The translations under genes were made by a program, and so were the position numbers. From positions 1 to 39,617 of the forward strand of contig JABDFZ010000016.1 of NCBI GenBank assembly GCA_013286325.1: 39,617 bases of DNA. The letters are read 5' to 3'. Positions within the stretch are counted from its first letter, which is position 1. Every line of letters starts with the position of its first letter. Under the pieces are notes generated by a model. It searched no databases and had not been told where the DNA came from. It saw only the letters and a program-made list of their open reading frames with translations. Shown here in pieces: positions 17,450-25,847 of this stretch. The DNA comes from Bacteroidota bacterium. GTDB taxonomy: Bacteria > Bacteroidota > Bacteroidia > Sphingobacteriales > Sphingobacteriaceae.

Positions 17450-18205
17450 TTACAAAAAATGATCAAAAGTATCGCTTCTGATGCCTAATCGGAGTGTTTC
17501 CAGCGGGATCACATCAGCCGGGGCAATGTTGCCAAGGCTTACATTTGCACCTATAAGCTTAATGAACCAAACCTGCTGCGCCTTTTGCGGGGCTTCCCAA
17601 ATTATAGTGTCCTCGGGTATTTGAGTAAGGATCTCATCAACCAAACCCTGCCTTACTTCTCCCGAATCGCGGTAAATGCCTACGTTGCCGCTTTCGCGGG
17701 CTTCGGCAATTACTTTCCAGGCGCCGGCTTCAATCTCGGCGTTCATCAGTTTTATCCATTTATAGGGTGCAAAAATCTTCTGTACATCTTTTGAACCCAC
17801 TTCGGATATTACAGTGATCTGTTTTGCCAGCTTTTGAATATACTCGCATTTTAAATCATGCTCCAGGGTGATAGAACCATCCGATACTTCAGCATAATCC
17901 ATTTGAAATTTATCAAGCAATCGGCAATAATCATCAAACTGATTACGCACAATCATAGCTTCAAATAAAGTACCGCCAAAGTATACCGGAAGCCCTGCTT
18001 CCCGATAAAGCTTCAATTTTTCGGTAAGGTTAGGGGTTACATACGATGTAGCCCAACCTAACTTAACCATATCTGTATAAATACCGCCAACCTCAATAAA
18101 ATCCTCAACCTGGCGTAAACTAAGCCCTTTATCCATAACCATAGTAATGCCGCTGTTTCGGGGTTTAACAACGCGCTCAGGGAGGTTATTGATGGTGTAA
18201 TTCAT
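17450..18205 (-). CDS. Phosphosulfolactate synthase (ComA) family protein
   Basis: Protein of 251 residues, a TIM-barrel of the ComA family (COG1809 type), which adds sulfite to phosphoenolpyruvate to give phosphosulfolactate. Family features: GITMVMDKGLSLRQVEDF, DMVKLGWATSY, VYFGGTLFEAMI, DYAEVSDGSI and VISEVGSKD. In methanogens this is the first step to coenzyme M; Bacteroidota do not make coenzyme M, so the product may feed cysteate and sulfonolipids, or the enzyme may be repurposed as in the plant homologue HSA32. comB and comC homologues are not in this window. Single gene with its own terminator. Confidence 0.85.
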   Translation of the reverse strand: MNYTINNLPERVVKPRNSGITMVMDKGLSLRQVEDFIEVGGIYTDMVKLGWATSYVTPNLTEKLKLYREAGLPVYFGGTLFEAMIVRNQFDDYCRLLDKFQMDYAEVSDGSITLEHDLKCEYIQKLAKQITVISEVGSKDVQKIFAPYKWIKLMNAEIEAGAWKVIAEARESGNVGIYRDSGEVRQGLVDEILTQIPEDTIIWEAPQKAQQVWFIKLIGANVSLGNIAPADVIPLETLRLGIRSDTFDHFL

Positions 18206-18260
18206 AAATATCTTAATAGGTTATAGTCTATAACTAAAAGTACTAATGGCGCAAAGGTCG

Positions 18261-18300
18261 TAAAAAAAGCCAAAATTCAATTGAATTTTGGCTTTTTTTA
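18261..18300. terminator. 40-base perfect palindromic terminator
   Basis: Twenty bases each side of 18280/18281 are perfect reverse complements: A-run, GCCAAAATTCAA, then its mirror and a T-run. Both strands end in a seven-base T-run, so it can work both ways; the TPR gene ending at 18381 is the gene it serves. Confidence 0.8.
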
Positions 18301-18382
18301 GTGATCAGAGGTTAGTTGATTGGAGATTAGTTTTTTTTAGAATGACTTTTCCTAATCTCCAATCAACTAACCTCTGATCACT
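18300..18382. repeat. 31-base perfect inverted repeat at the TPR gene 3' end
   Basis: Arms 18300-18330 and 18352-18382 are perfect reverse complements around a 21-base AT-rich loop. The right arm overlaps the stop codon of the TPR gene (18381-18383). It abuts the palindrome 18261-18300, giving two stacked hairpins. The arms are made of near-tandem words such as GGTTAGTTGATTGGAGATTAG. Confidence 0.8.
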
Positions 18383-19784
18383 ATTTCGTATAACGATTAA
18401 TAATATCAACTATTACCTTGTTCTTTTGCAACTGTGGTAAATAGTCAAACAGGATATAATGTTTTTCCGGATCAGATGACAACGCCATTTCCAGATGACT
18501 CAATGCTTCGTTATACTCGCCTTTGGCAAATAAATAAGCAACCATGCGGTAGTAAAGCTCTGCAGCATCAGGGTTGTTTTTTATGGCCTGCGATATAACC
18601 TCTATAGCATCAACCAGCCTTTGTTGTTCATATAAAATAGACGAATAATCAAGCCATGCGTCTACGTCAATCGGGTTAAGCTCTACAACCTTTTCATAAG
18701 CGTGCTCCGCTTCAAGCAAATGACCGAGCTTATATTCGGCATCTGCTATGGCAAACCAGTAATCGGCGTTTGCAATATCAAGATCTAAAGCTTTTTTGTA
18801 GAAATGAAGCGCCTCAAAATAACGCTCTTCAAAATCAAGCGTAACGCCTATTCCAAACCAGGCGTCAGCCAGTTTTGGATCCATTTTAACCGACTTTTTG
18901 TAAAACGCCCGGGCATCGTCCATTTGCTCCAGCTTTTCATAGCATTCGCCAATGGCGCAATAGGTATCAGCGTTGGGTTGCTCATACTCAAAGGTATGAC
19001 GGTACACCTCTATTGCTTCTGCATATTTTTCAAGATTAACCAATGCGTTGCCTTTATTAAAATAGGCCGATGCAAAGCTGTCTTTAATTAATATAGCGTA
19101 ATCGTAAGCATCAATAGCTTTTTCAAACAAGCTGAGCTTGGTGAAAGCATTGCCTAAGTTATACCACGCAGCATAGCTATACGGTTCGTTATCGATATAC
19201 TGCTGATAAAAGGTTACGCTCTCCTGCTGATTATCGAGCACATCATAACAAAAGGCCAGCTCATACAAAGCATCCTGGTTTTCCATATTTTGCTTCAGGC
19301 AAAGTTTCAGGTAGGTTATGGATGTTTCATAATCGCCCATGTTTTGATACACGTAGGCAATGTGCAGCAGCACCTCGTCAGTTTCTTCGGCAAGGTCAAG
19401 CGCTTTTTCATAATTTTCCAGGGCCTCGCCATAACGCTCCATACTTTCATACAGGTTACCGCGGATGAGATAAATATCAGGATCAGATGCTTCCAGCATT
19501 GCGGCTTTTTCAAGCGCTTCAAATGCCTCGGTCACCTTGTTGGTAACCACTAAAAGCTGGGCCTGTTTTATCAGGAAAACTGCGGCAAACGGATGCTGGT
19601 TGCGTGCATATTCGGCAACCTGTAGGGCTTTGGGCGGGTCGTTCTTTTCGATGTAGTAGTCGATAATGTTCTCAAACGCCTGGGCATCAAAAAAATACTG
19701 ATCATGATTACGAATCATTTCTTCGTAACGCTCTACCGAAAATTTTGGGTCTTCGGTAAAACCAAATTCAAATTCTTCTTCCAT
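18381..19784 (-). CDS. Tetratricopeptide-repeat protein
   Basis: Protein of 467 residues, almost entirely TPR units: after an acidic N-terminus (EEEFEFGFTEDPKF) there are about twelve 34-residue repeats with the usual W/L-G-Y-A-F-A-P spacing, for example AWYNLGNAFTKLSLFEKAIDAYDYA and AYFNKGNALVNLEKYAEAIEVYRH. No signal peptide or catalytic domain, so it is probably a cytoplasmic scaffold. It is transcribed away from the aldehyde dehydrogenase gene and has strong 3' hairpins. The partner is unknown. Confidence 0.88.
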   Translation of the reverse strand: MEEEFEFGFTEDPKFSVERYEEMIRNHDQYFFDAQAFENIIDYYIEKNDPPKALQVAEYARNQHPFAAVFLIKQAQLLVVTNKVTEAFEALEKAAMLEASDPDIYLIRGNLYESMERYGEALENYEKALDLAEETDEVLLHIAYVYQNMGDYETSITYLKLCLKQNMENQDALYELAFCYDVLDNQQESVTFYQQYIDNEPYSYAAWYNLGNAFTKLSLFEKAIDAYDYAILIKDSFASAYFNKGNALVNLEKYAEAIEVYRHTFEYEQPNADTYCAIGECYEKLEQMDDARAFYKKSVKMDPKLADAWFGIGVTLDFEERYFEALHFYKKALDLDIANADYWFAIADAEYKLGHLLEAEHAYEKVVELNPIDVDAWLDYSSILYEQQRLVDAIEVISQAIKNNPDAAELYYRMVAYLFAKGEYNEALSHLEMALSSDPEKHYILFDYLPQLQKNKVIVDIINRYTK

Positions 19785-19998
19785 TCAATTTTGTTTCAGA
19801 ACATAAACTCTGGCTAAGCCCTCGAAATCGCTTTTCGAGCTTAACTGAGTTCAAAATACAAGTAATAAACATCCATAATACAAATTAGTTATCAACATTC
19901 AAACATTGTTAACAGGACGATTTACAAAGCCTTGATAATTAATGCGAATCATTTCGCCGGCAAAGGATGAGTTGATAATAATTTGCCTTAAAGATTTT

Positions 19999-20006
19999 TA
20001 CCTTTG
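19999..20006 (+). promoter_or_regulatory. -7 box of the aldehyde dehydrogenase gene
   Basis: TACCTTTG is an exact TAnnTTTG match. It overlaps an in-frame TTG (20004), which therefore is unlikely to be the start; the GTG at 20022 lies 16 bases downstream, leaving a 5' UTR of only about ten bases. TTG at 19972-19974 could be a poor -33 element. Confidence 0.55.
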
Positions 20007-20021
20007 ACAAAAGTAACAATT

Positions 20022-21563
20022 GTGAGCCTTAATATTTCAGATATTCTTAATCGTTTACATATAAACGACATTAATGATGCATTTAGTACAGGCAGCAATT
20101 GGGTAAGCAGCCCCAATGCAGCCATAAAAGATATTGTATCGCCAACAGATGGTAAAAAGATTGCTTCAGTAAAATTTGCCACTGCAGCTAACTACAACCA
20201 AGCGGTTGAAACAGCACAAAAGGCATTCATAAACTGGCGCACAATACCAGCTCCCAAGCGTGGTGAAATTGTCCGGGAGGTAGGTAATGCTTTACGTGCT
20301 AATAAAGAGAACCTGGGTGCTTTGGTATCCTACGAAATGGGTAAAAGCCTGCAGGAAGGCTATGGTGAAGTACAGGAAATGATTGACATTGCCGATTTTG
20401 CTGTTGGCCTTAGCCGCCAATTATATGGATTAACTATGCATAGCGAACGCCCGCAGCACCGAATGTATGAGCAATACCATCCGCTGGGTATTGTGGGTAT
20501 TATTTCGGCTTTTAATTTCCCGGTTGCGGTATGGAGCTGGAATGCCATGCTGGCCTGGGTTTGTGGCGATGTTTGTATCTGGAAACCCTCGGAAAAAACA
20601 CCCTTAACAGCTATTGCATGCCAGCACATTGCGCAGGAGGTTTTCAAAAAACATAATATTGACGAAGGTGTATCGTGCCTGGTTATAGGCGACAGAGAGA
20701 TTGGCGAATTAATGGCTAATGATCCGCGTGTTCCATTGGTATCAGCTACCGGTTCAACCCGCATGGGTAAGTCTATCGGTACTGCCGTTGGTGCACGACT
20801 TGGCAGAAGCTTGCTGGAACTTGGCGGTAACAATGCCATCATCATCAGCGAAAATGCCGATCTGGATATGTCACTCATTGGCGCCGTATTTGGCGCAGTG
20901 GGCACAGCTGGCCAGCGCTGTACCAGTACGCGCAGGCTTATCATCCACGAAAGTGTTTATGACGCCTTTAAGCAAAAGCTGGTAAATGCGTATAAGCAGA
21001 TCCGCATAGGCGATCCGCTGGATGAAAATAACCACATGGGGCCACTGATTGATAAGGATGCTGTTAACCTTTACCTCGATTCTATCGAAAAATGCAAAGC
21101 CGAAGGCGGGGAATTTGTAGTTGAAGGCGGCAAGCTCGAAGGTGATAAATATGCATCAGGCTGCTATGTAAAACCTTGTATTGCCGAGGTGGAGAATCAT
21201 TATAAAATTGTACAGCACGAAACCTTTGCCCCTATCCTCTATCTTATAAAATATAAAACACTGGATGAGGCTATCGCCCTGCAAAACGGGGTGCCGCAAG
21301 GTCTGTCATCAGCTATCATGACCGGAAACTTGCGCGATGCTGAACAATTCCTGTCGTATGCAGGTTCTGACTGTGGTATTGCTAATGTAAATATTGGTAC
21401 ATCAGGAGCGGAAATAGGAGGGGCATTTGGCGGAGAAAAAGAAACCGGCGGTGGTCGTGAATCGGGTTCCGATGCATGGAAAGTTTACATGAGGCGCCAA
21501 ACGAATACTATAAACTATTCAAAAACGTTACCCTTGGCACAAGGAATTAAATTTGATCTGTAA
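20022..21563 (+). CDS. Aldehyde dehydrogenase, ALDH7 (aminoadipate-semialdehyde) type
   Basis: Protein of 513 residues from GTG 20022; TTG 20004 would add six. It oxidises a semialdehyde with NAD. Catalytic Cys is in GTAGQRCTSTRRL, the general-base Glu in LELGGNNAII, and the Rossmann loop in ATGSTRMGKSIG. The N-terminal PTDGKKIASVKFATAANYNQAVE and the ending GGGRESGSDAWKVYMRRQTNTINY are typical of the ALDH7/AmaB group acting on 2-aminoadipate semialdehyde (lysine breakdown). Substrate is inferred from overall likeness only. It is cytoplasmic, monocistronic, followed by an inverted repeat. Confidence 0.9.
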   Translation: MSLNISDILNRLHINDINDAFSTGSNWVSSPNAAIKDIVSPTDGKKIASVKFATAANYNQAVETAQKAFINWRTIPAPKRGEIVREVGNALRANKENLGALVSYEMGKSLQEGYGEVQEMIDIADFAVGLSRQLYGLTMHSERPQHRMYEQYHPLGIVGIISAFNFPVAVWSWNAMLAWVCGDVCIWKPSEKTPLTAIACQHIAQEVFKKHNIDEGVSCLVIGDREIGELMANDPRVPLVSATGSTRMGKSIGTAVGARLGRSLLELGGNNAIIISENADLDMSLIGAVFGAVGTAGQRCTSTRRLIIHESVYDAFKQKLVNAYKQIRIGDPLDENNHMGPLIDKDAVNLYLDSIEKCKAEGGEFVVEGGKLEGDKYASGCYVKPCIAEVENHYKIVQHETFAPILYLIKYKTLDEAIALQNGVPQGLSSAIMTGNLRDAEQFLSYAGSDCGIANVNIGTSGAEIGGAFGGEKETGGGRESGSDAWKVYMRRQTNTINYSKTLPLAQGIKFDL

Positions 21564-21570
21564 ATTTTTA

Positions 21571-21666
21571 GTGAATGGTTGATTGAGTTGGATTGGGTTG
21601 ATTAAGTTAAACTTATAGTTTTATGATCAACCACTCACTTAATCAACCATTCAACTTAATCAACCA
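21571..21666. repeat. Imperfect long inverted repeat between two plus-strand genes
   Basis: The left arm (about 21574-21610) and right arm (about 21623-21666) are built from near copies of GGTTGATTAAGTT and its complement AACTTAATCAACC. Several registers of pairing are possible. It may end the dehydrogenase transcript; no T-run follows, so an intrinsic terminator is doubtful. Confidence 0.6.
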
Positions 21667-21673
21667 ATAAATA

Positions 21674-23311
21674 ATGCATAAACTACGCAATTACGCTTTA
21701 AGCTCCCTTTTGTGCGGAGCATTGTTTTTTAGTATTAACGCTTCGGGGCAGCAAGCGCCAAAGGCCCAGCCAGATCCACCGAAAGACTGGCATACGATGG
21801 ACTTGAAAACTGACGGTTTCTACGGTATAAGCCTTAAACAGGCTTACCAGTTTTTAAAAGGCAAAAAAAGTAAAACAGTTATCGTTACCACTATTGACAG
21901 CGGTATTGATACAGCACAAAAAGATTTGTCGAGCATTTTATGGGTAAACCCAAAAGAAATTCCTAATAATGGCATCGACGATGATCATGATGGCTTTGTT
22001 GACGATGTACATGGCTGGGACTTTTTAGGCGGTAAAGGCGGCAAGGTTGATTATACTGAAACTACCGAAGAAGTAAGGCAATATCATAAGCTTAAAGATA
22101 AATACGCAGGCTTAACTACGGCTCCTGCCGGACAGGAAAAGGAATTTGCTTTCTGGAAAAGTGTTAAAGCCAATTACGATTCGACCATGAGCAAATCGCA
22201 GGCGGAAATAAAAGATCTTACTACCGAGGTTAATGTACTTTCGGCAACCAATTTTTATTTAAAGAGAGAATTGAAACTGGGTTCAGATCAAACCTTTAAT
22301 AAAGCCGATTTGGCAAGAATAAAAACAGCTAATGATACCATTAACCAAAGTAAAACAGTTTGGGAATCGGTTTTCTCGCAAATTGGTGAGGATACCAATA
22401 ATGCCAAAGTACTGAAAGACCTTACAGAGTATTATGCTAAACAGAACAACAACGTTAACCCAGATCTTGATGCACGCGCGCGTATAGTTGCTGATGATCC
22501 GGATATAAATGATGGAAAACCTTATGGTAACAACGTGCTTAAAAACCCTGACGCCTCGCATGGTACTGGTGTTGCAGGCTTGATTGGAGCGGTGCGTAAT
22601 AATGGATATGGAATTGATGGTGTTGCTGATAATGTGCGGATCATGTCGATAAAAGCTGTACCTAATGGCGATGAATATGATAAGGATATTGCTAACGCAA
22701 TCCGTTTCGCGGTTGATCATGGTGCACAGGTCATTAACATGAGCTTCGGCAAAAAGATTTCGCCGCACAAAGACTGGGTTGATGCGGCTTTTAAATACGC
22801 TGCATCTAAGGATGTACTATTAGTAATGGCATCGGGCAATGACAACCAGGATATAGATGCCAAACCCGAGTTCCCTAATGATACCTATCTTGATGGATCA
22901 ACCACCGATAATGTAATAAATGTAGGCGCATCAGGACCTAAACCTGATACCAGCCTTGCTGCTTCTTTCAGCAACTATGGAAAGATCCATGTAGATGTTT
23001 TTGCCCCTGGTGTAAAGGTTACCTCGATTGATACTGATGCAGAATTTAATACAGCCGACGGCACCAGCTTTTCATCGCCTATAGTTGCAGGGATTGCTGC
23101 ATTGTGTTTGGAATATTACCCAAGCCTTAGTGCAAGGCAGTTGAAGCAGGTAATTTTAGAAAGCGCAACACCGGTAGTAGGTAAAATGGTTAATAAACCA
23201 GGCACAAGTACCAAGGTTGATTTTGCTTCGCTTTCAAAAACAGGTGGTATTGTAAATGCTTATAAAGCTTTGGAAATAGCATCCAAAATGAAAGGCGAAA
23301 GGAAACTTTAA
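21674..23311 (+). CDS. Exported S8-family serine peptidase (subtilase)
   Basis: Protein of 545 residues. Signal peptide (1-26, ending SASGQ-like NASGQQ). Catalytic triad: Asp75 in VTTIDSGID, His296 in ASHGTGVAG, Ser465 in DGTSFSSPIVAG; the oxyanion Asn is in VMASGNDNQD. The gap between Asp and His is about 220 residues instead of a few tens in subtilisin; the insert (about 110-280) is rich in charged helices and may act as an internal regulatory or capping region. No Por/type IX sorting tail is seen. It should work in the periplasm or outside. It has its own terminator. Confidence 0.92.
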   Translation: MHKLRNYALSSLLCGALFFSINASGQQAPKAQPDPPKDWHTMDLKTDGFYGISLKQAYQFLKGKKSKTVIVTTIDSGIDTAQKDLSSILWVNPKEIPNNGIDDDHDGFVDDVHGWDFLGGKGGKVDYTETTEEVRQYHKLKDKYAGLTTAPAGQEKEFAFWKSVKANYDSTMSKSQAEIKDLTTEVNVLSATNFYLKRELKLGSDQTFNKADLARIKTANDTINQSKTVWESVFSQIGEDTNNAKVLKDLTEYYAKQNNNVNPDLDARARIVADDPDINDGKPYGNNVLKNPDASHGTGVAGLIGAVRNNGYGIDGVADNVRIMSIKAVPNGDEYDKDIANAIRFAVDHGAQVINMSFGKKISPHKDWVDAAFKYAASKDVLLVMASGNDNQDIDAKPEFPNDTYLDGSTTDNVINVGASGPKPDTSLAASFSNYGKIHVDVFAPGVKVTSIDTDAEFNTADGTSFSSPIVAGIAALCLEYYPSLSARQLKQVILESATPVVGKMVNKPGTSTKVDFASLSKTGGIVNAYKALEIASKMKGERKL

Positions 23312-23336
23312 ACAAAACATAGCAATCCAATTAAAT

Positions 23337-23371
23337 AAAACCCTTTGGTAAAAGCCGGAGGGTTTTGTTTT
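23337..23371 (+). terminator. Terminator of the subtilase gene
   Basis: AAAACCCT (23337-23344) pairs with AGGGTTTT (23359-23366), the stem continues inward through TTGG/CCGG with G-U pairs, and GTTTTT follows. Confidence 0.75.
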
Positions 23372-23413
23372 TAAAGAACGTTTGCTGCAGCAAACAAGCT
23401 CAGATTTTCTTAC

Positions 23414-23421
23414 TACTTTTG
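23414..23421 (+). promoter_or_regulatory. -7 box of the B12-domain / enoyl-CoA hydratase operon
   Basis: TACTTTTG followed by C matches TAnnTTTG exactly, 23 bases before the ATG at 23444. A TTTG at 23381-23384 is too far upstream to be a normal -33 element. Confidence 0.5.
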
Positions 23422-23443
23422 CCTCAACCAATTCCGGTTTTTC

Positions 23444-23863
23444 ATGAGTAAAACCTTTAACCGCCCTATTCGTGTTTTAGTTGCCAAAGTAGGCCTGGAC
23501 GGGCATGACCGCGGCGCACGTATTATTGCTACTTCACTGCGCGATGCAGGTATGGAAGTAATCTATACCGGCTTGCGCCAAACGCCCGAAATGGTAGTGA
23601 ACACAGCATTACAGGAAGACGTAGACGCTATAGGGGTTTCTATCCTTTCAGGTGCGCACATGACCGTTTTTCCCAAGATCATCAATCTGATCAAAGAAAA
23701 AAAGATGGATGATGTATTGGTTACGGGTGGTGGTATTATCCCGCAGGATGATATGGACGAACTGAAGAAAATTGGTGTAGGCGAACTTTTCCCGCCAGGC
23801 ACCAGCACTCAAGACATTGTTAAATACATAACCGATTGGGTGCATCAACACCGCAATTTCTAA
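23444..23863 (+). CDS. Stand-alone cobalamin-binding domain (methylmalonyl-CoA mutase small/C-terminal type)
   Basis: Protein of 139 residues that equals the B12-binding domain of acyl-CoA mutases. The base-off cobalamin motif DGHDRG contains the His that binds cobalt (Asp-x-His-x-x-Gly), and later SILSGAH and [11 protein letters not shown] are the other conserved loops (S-x-L and GG). It must pair with a separate catalytic subunit, not in this window. It starts 23 bases after a -7 box and is followed 13 bases later by an enoyl-CoA hydratase gene, which fits a role in branched-chain acyl-CoA or propionate metabolism. Confidence 0.9.
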   Translation: MSKTFNRPIRVLVAKVGLDGHDRGARIIATSLRDAGMEVIYTGLRQTPEMVVNTALQEDVDAIGVSILSGAHMTVFPKIINLIKEKKMDDVLVTGGGIIPQDDMDELKKIGVGELFPPGTSTQDIVKYITDWVHQHRNF

Positions 23864-23876
23864 AATCTGGCAAATT

Positions 23877-24659
23877 ATGTCATTCCAAAATTTACTGATA
23901 GAAAATAAAGGGCGCATACAGTATATTATTATTAATCGCGAAAGCAAGCTGAATGCGTTAAATAAAGATACATTGGCCGAGTTGCATACAGCATTTAATG
24001 ATGCGTTTAATAATGCCGAAGTTGGCGGTATTATTATAACAGGCGCAGGCCAAAAGGCTTTTGTTGCAGGCGCTGATATTTCCGAATTTGTTGCACTTGA
24101 TGCTGCCGGCGGCCATCAGTTAGCGCAGCTGGGCCAAACAACTGTATTTAACCTGATTGAAAACGGCAATAAGCCGGTAATAGCTGCGATTAACGGGTTT
24201 GCCTTGGGCGGTGGACTTGAGCTGGCGATGGCCTGCCATATCCGCATTGCTTCGGACAATGCAAAAATGGGATTACCCGAAGTTACTTTAGGATTGATAC
24301 CCGGCTACGGCGGCACACAGCGCCTGCCTCAATTGGTGGGTAAAGGAAAGGCGTTTGAAATGATTATGACAGCCGATATGATAACTGCCGCCGAAGCGCG
24401 TCAATACGGTTTGATTAATCACGTAACAGAGCAGGATGAACTGCTTGCTAAGTCCGAAGAAATTTTAAATAAGATCTTATTGCGTGCGCCATTGGCAATA
24501 GCATCGGCAATTACTGCGGTTAATGCAGGGCTGCAGAATGGTATAAAAGGTTTTGAAACCGAGATAGCCGAATTTGGAAAATGTTTTGGGACTGATGATT
24601 TTAAAGAAGGCGTCTCGGCCTTTTTAGAAAAGCGAAAACCCGCATTTAAGGGAGAATAG
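23877..24659 (+). CDS. Enoyl-CoA hydratase/isomerase family protein
   Basis: Protein of 260 residues of the crotonase fold. The oxyanion-hole segments are KAFVAGADISEF and ALGGGLELAMACH; both catalytic glutamates seem present, one in GGGLELA and one in LPEVTLGLIPGYGGTQRL. This pattern fits a true hydratase acting on short-chain enoyl-CoA in fatty-acid or branched amino acid breakdown. Cytoplasmic. It follows the B12-domain gene by 13 bases and precedes the arginase-fold gene by 29, so the three may form one operon. Confidence 0.92.
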   Translation: MSFQNLLIENKGRIQYIIINRESKLNALNKDTLAELHTAFNDAFNNAEVGGIIITGAGQKAFVAGADISEFVALDAAGGHQLAQLGQTTVFNLIENGNKPVIAAINGFALGGGLELAMACHIRIASDNAKMGLPEVTLGLIPGYGGTQRLPQLVGKGKAFEMIMTADMITAAEARQYGLINHVTEQDELLAKSEEILNKILLRAPLAIASAITAVNAGLQNGIKGFETEIAEFGKCFGTDDFKEGVSAFLEKRKPAFKGE

Positions 24660-24688
24660 GAATTTTATTACTTCCATGCATTCCTGTT

Positions 24689-25585
24689 ATGAAAAACCTG
24701 ATCATTATTGAGGCGCCAAGCAATCTGGGTTTAAAGGAACTTATACCCAACAAAGAGCCAGGGGTAAGAAAACTCCCCGACTGGCTAAAGGTGCGTGGTT
24801 TGTATGAAAAGCTATCGCCCAAATTGGTTATACGGGTTGAGCCACCTGAGTATAGTATGCAAATCGATGAAGTTTCGCAGGTTAGAAATGCTGACAGGAT
24901 TATTAATTATTCAAAAACTCTATCAGATGAAATATATAAAGCTGTAAAATCAGATCAATTTCCATTTGTTATCGGGGGAGATTGCAGCATACTTATTGGC
25001 TGTGCGCCAGGCTTAAGAGCTGCCGGCAGGTACGGGTTGTTTTTTATTGATGGCCATACAGATTTTATATTGCCTGCTTTATCATTAACAAAAGGAGCAG
25101 CTGGGATGGATTTGGCTATTGTAACGGGTAACGGGCCTCATAAGCTTACAAATATTAAAAATTTAAAACCTTATTTTTCTGAAAACAATGTAGTTGCTTT
25201 TGGCAATAGGTATTTAAACAATGATTATGTAAATACCATTTTAAACTCCTCCATTACTTATTACGATTTAACGGCTGTACGTAAAACAGGCATCGAAAAT
25301 CTTGTAAAACAATTTCTTGAAGATATCATCGATAAAAAACTGGATGGGTTTTGGATTCACCTTGATGTTGACGTACTTGATGACAAAGAAATGCCATGCG
25401 TCGACTCGCGGCAATCCGGAGGTTTAACTTATGATGAATTAACTTTAACATTTAGCCTGCTATTGCAATCGCCAATGGCAAAAGGGATAGATATCACCAT
25501 ACTTGACCCTGACCTTGATCCGGATGGTATTTATACTGATCGTTTTATCGAGCAGTTTATCGAAAGTATATCTGTTTTTTTATAG
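24689..25585 (+). CDS. Divergent arginase/agmatinase-fold protein
   Basis: Protein of 298 residues with the ureohydrolase fold. Metal-site motifs: GGDCS (Cys99 in place of the usual His of GGDHS), FIDGHTD (Asp121, His123, Asp125) and LDVDVLDD (Asp226, Asp228). The Glu that holds the guanidino group in arginase (D-x-x-E-x-N-P block) is replaced: here the block reads GIDITILDP. So the metal centre may be mono- or altered-metal and the substrate is probably not arginine or agmatine. Third gene after the B12-domain and hydratase genes. Substrate unknown. Confidence 0.82.
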   Translation: MKNLIIIEAPSNLGLKELIPNKEPGVRKLPDWLKVRGLYEKLSPKLVIRVEPPEYSMQIDEVSQVRNADRIINYSKTLSDEIYKAVKSDQFPFVIGGDCSILIGCAPGLRAAGRYGLFFIDGHTDFILPALSLTKGAAGMDLAIVTGNGPHKLTNIKNLKPYFSENNVVAFGNRYLNNDYVNTILNSSITYYDLTAVRKTGIENLVKQFLEDIIDKKLDGFWIHLDVDVLDDKEMPCVDSRQSGGLTYDELTLTFSLLLQSPMAKGIDITILDPDLDPDGIYTDRFIEQFIESISVFL

Positions 25586-25697
25586 CAATAAGGCCTTTTC
25601 ATGCCTTTGAAAATGTATTTGTTTAATAAATATGCAATTCTAAAATTGAGATAAAATGCCCCTACGGTGTTAAACAATGACATGGGAATTACAAAAC

Positions 25698-25751
25698 TGA
25701 CCAAAATTCGAAATTGGTCAAAAATTATCTTATTGTTAATCAATCGATTGA
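25698..25751 (+). promoter_or_regulatory. Two dyad-symmetric sites upstream of the porin-like gene
   Basis: Site one, 25698-25720: TGACCAA and TTGGTCA separated by nine bases. Site two, 25740-25751: perfect 12-base palindrome TCAATCGATTGA with a central CG, inside a 19-base stretch (25734-25752) that recurs exactly at 36768-36786. They lie 97-150 bases before the ATG at 25848 and look like transcription-factor operators; the factor is unknown. The rest of 25586-25847 holds no gene. Confidence 0.45.
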
Positions 25752-25847
25752 ACAATCGTGACAATCGGATGAAAAAACTTATATATTTTGTGATGTTACT
25801 TTGTTCCGTGTTTATAAAAACACAACAATTTAATAACACATATAGTC

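Noticed and set aside
20360..20944. 194-residue open frame antisense to the aldehyde dehydrogenase gene
   Set aside because: Shadow of the strong coding frame on the plus strand; composition is Ser/Pro/Thr-rich and no motif is seen.
22283..22768. 161-residue open frame antisense to the subtilase gene
   Set aside because: It lies wholly inside a well-supported gene with catalytic motifs in the other strand; its translation is Ile/Asn/Cys-rich with no domain.
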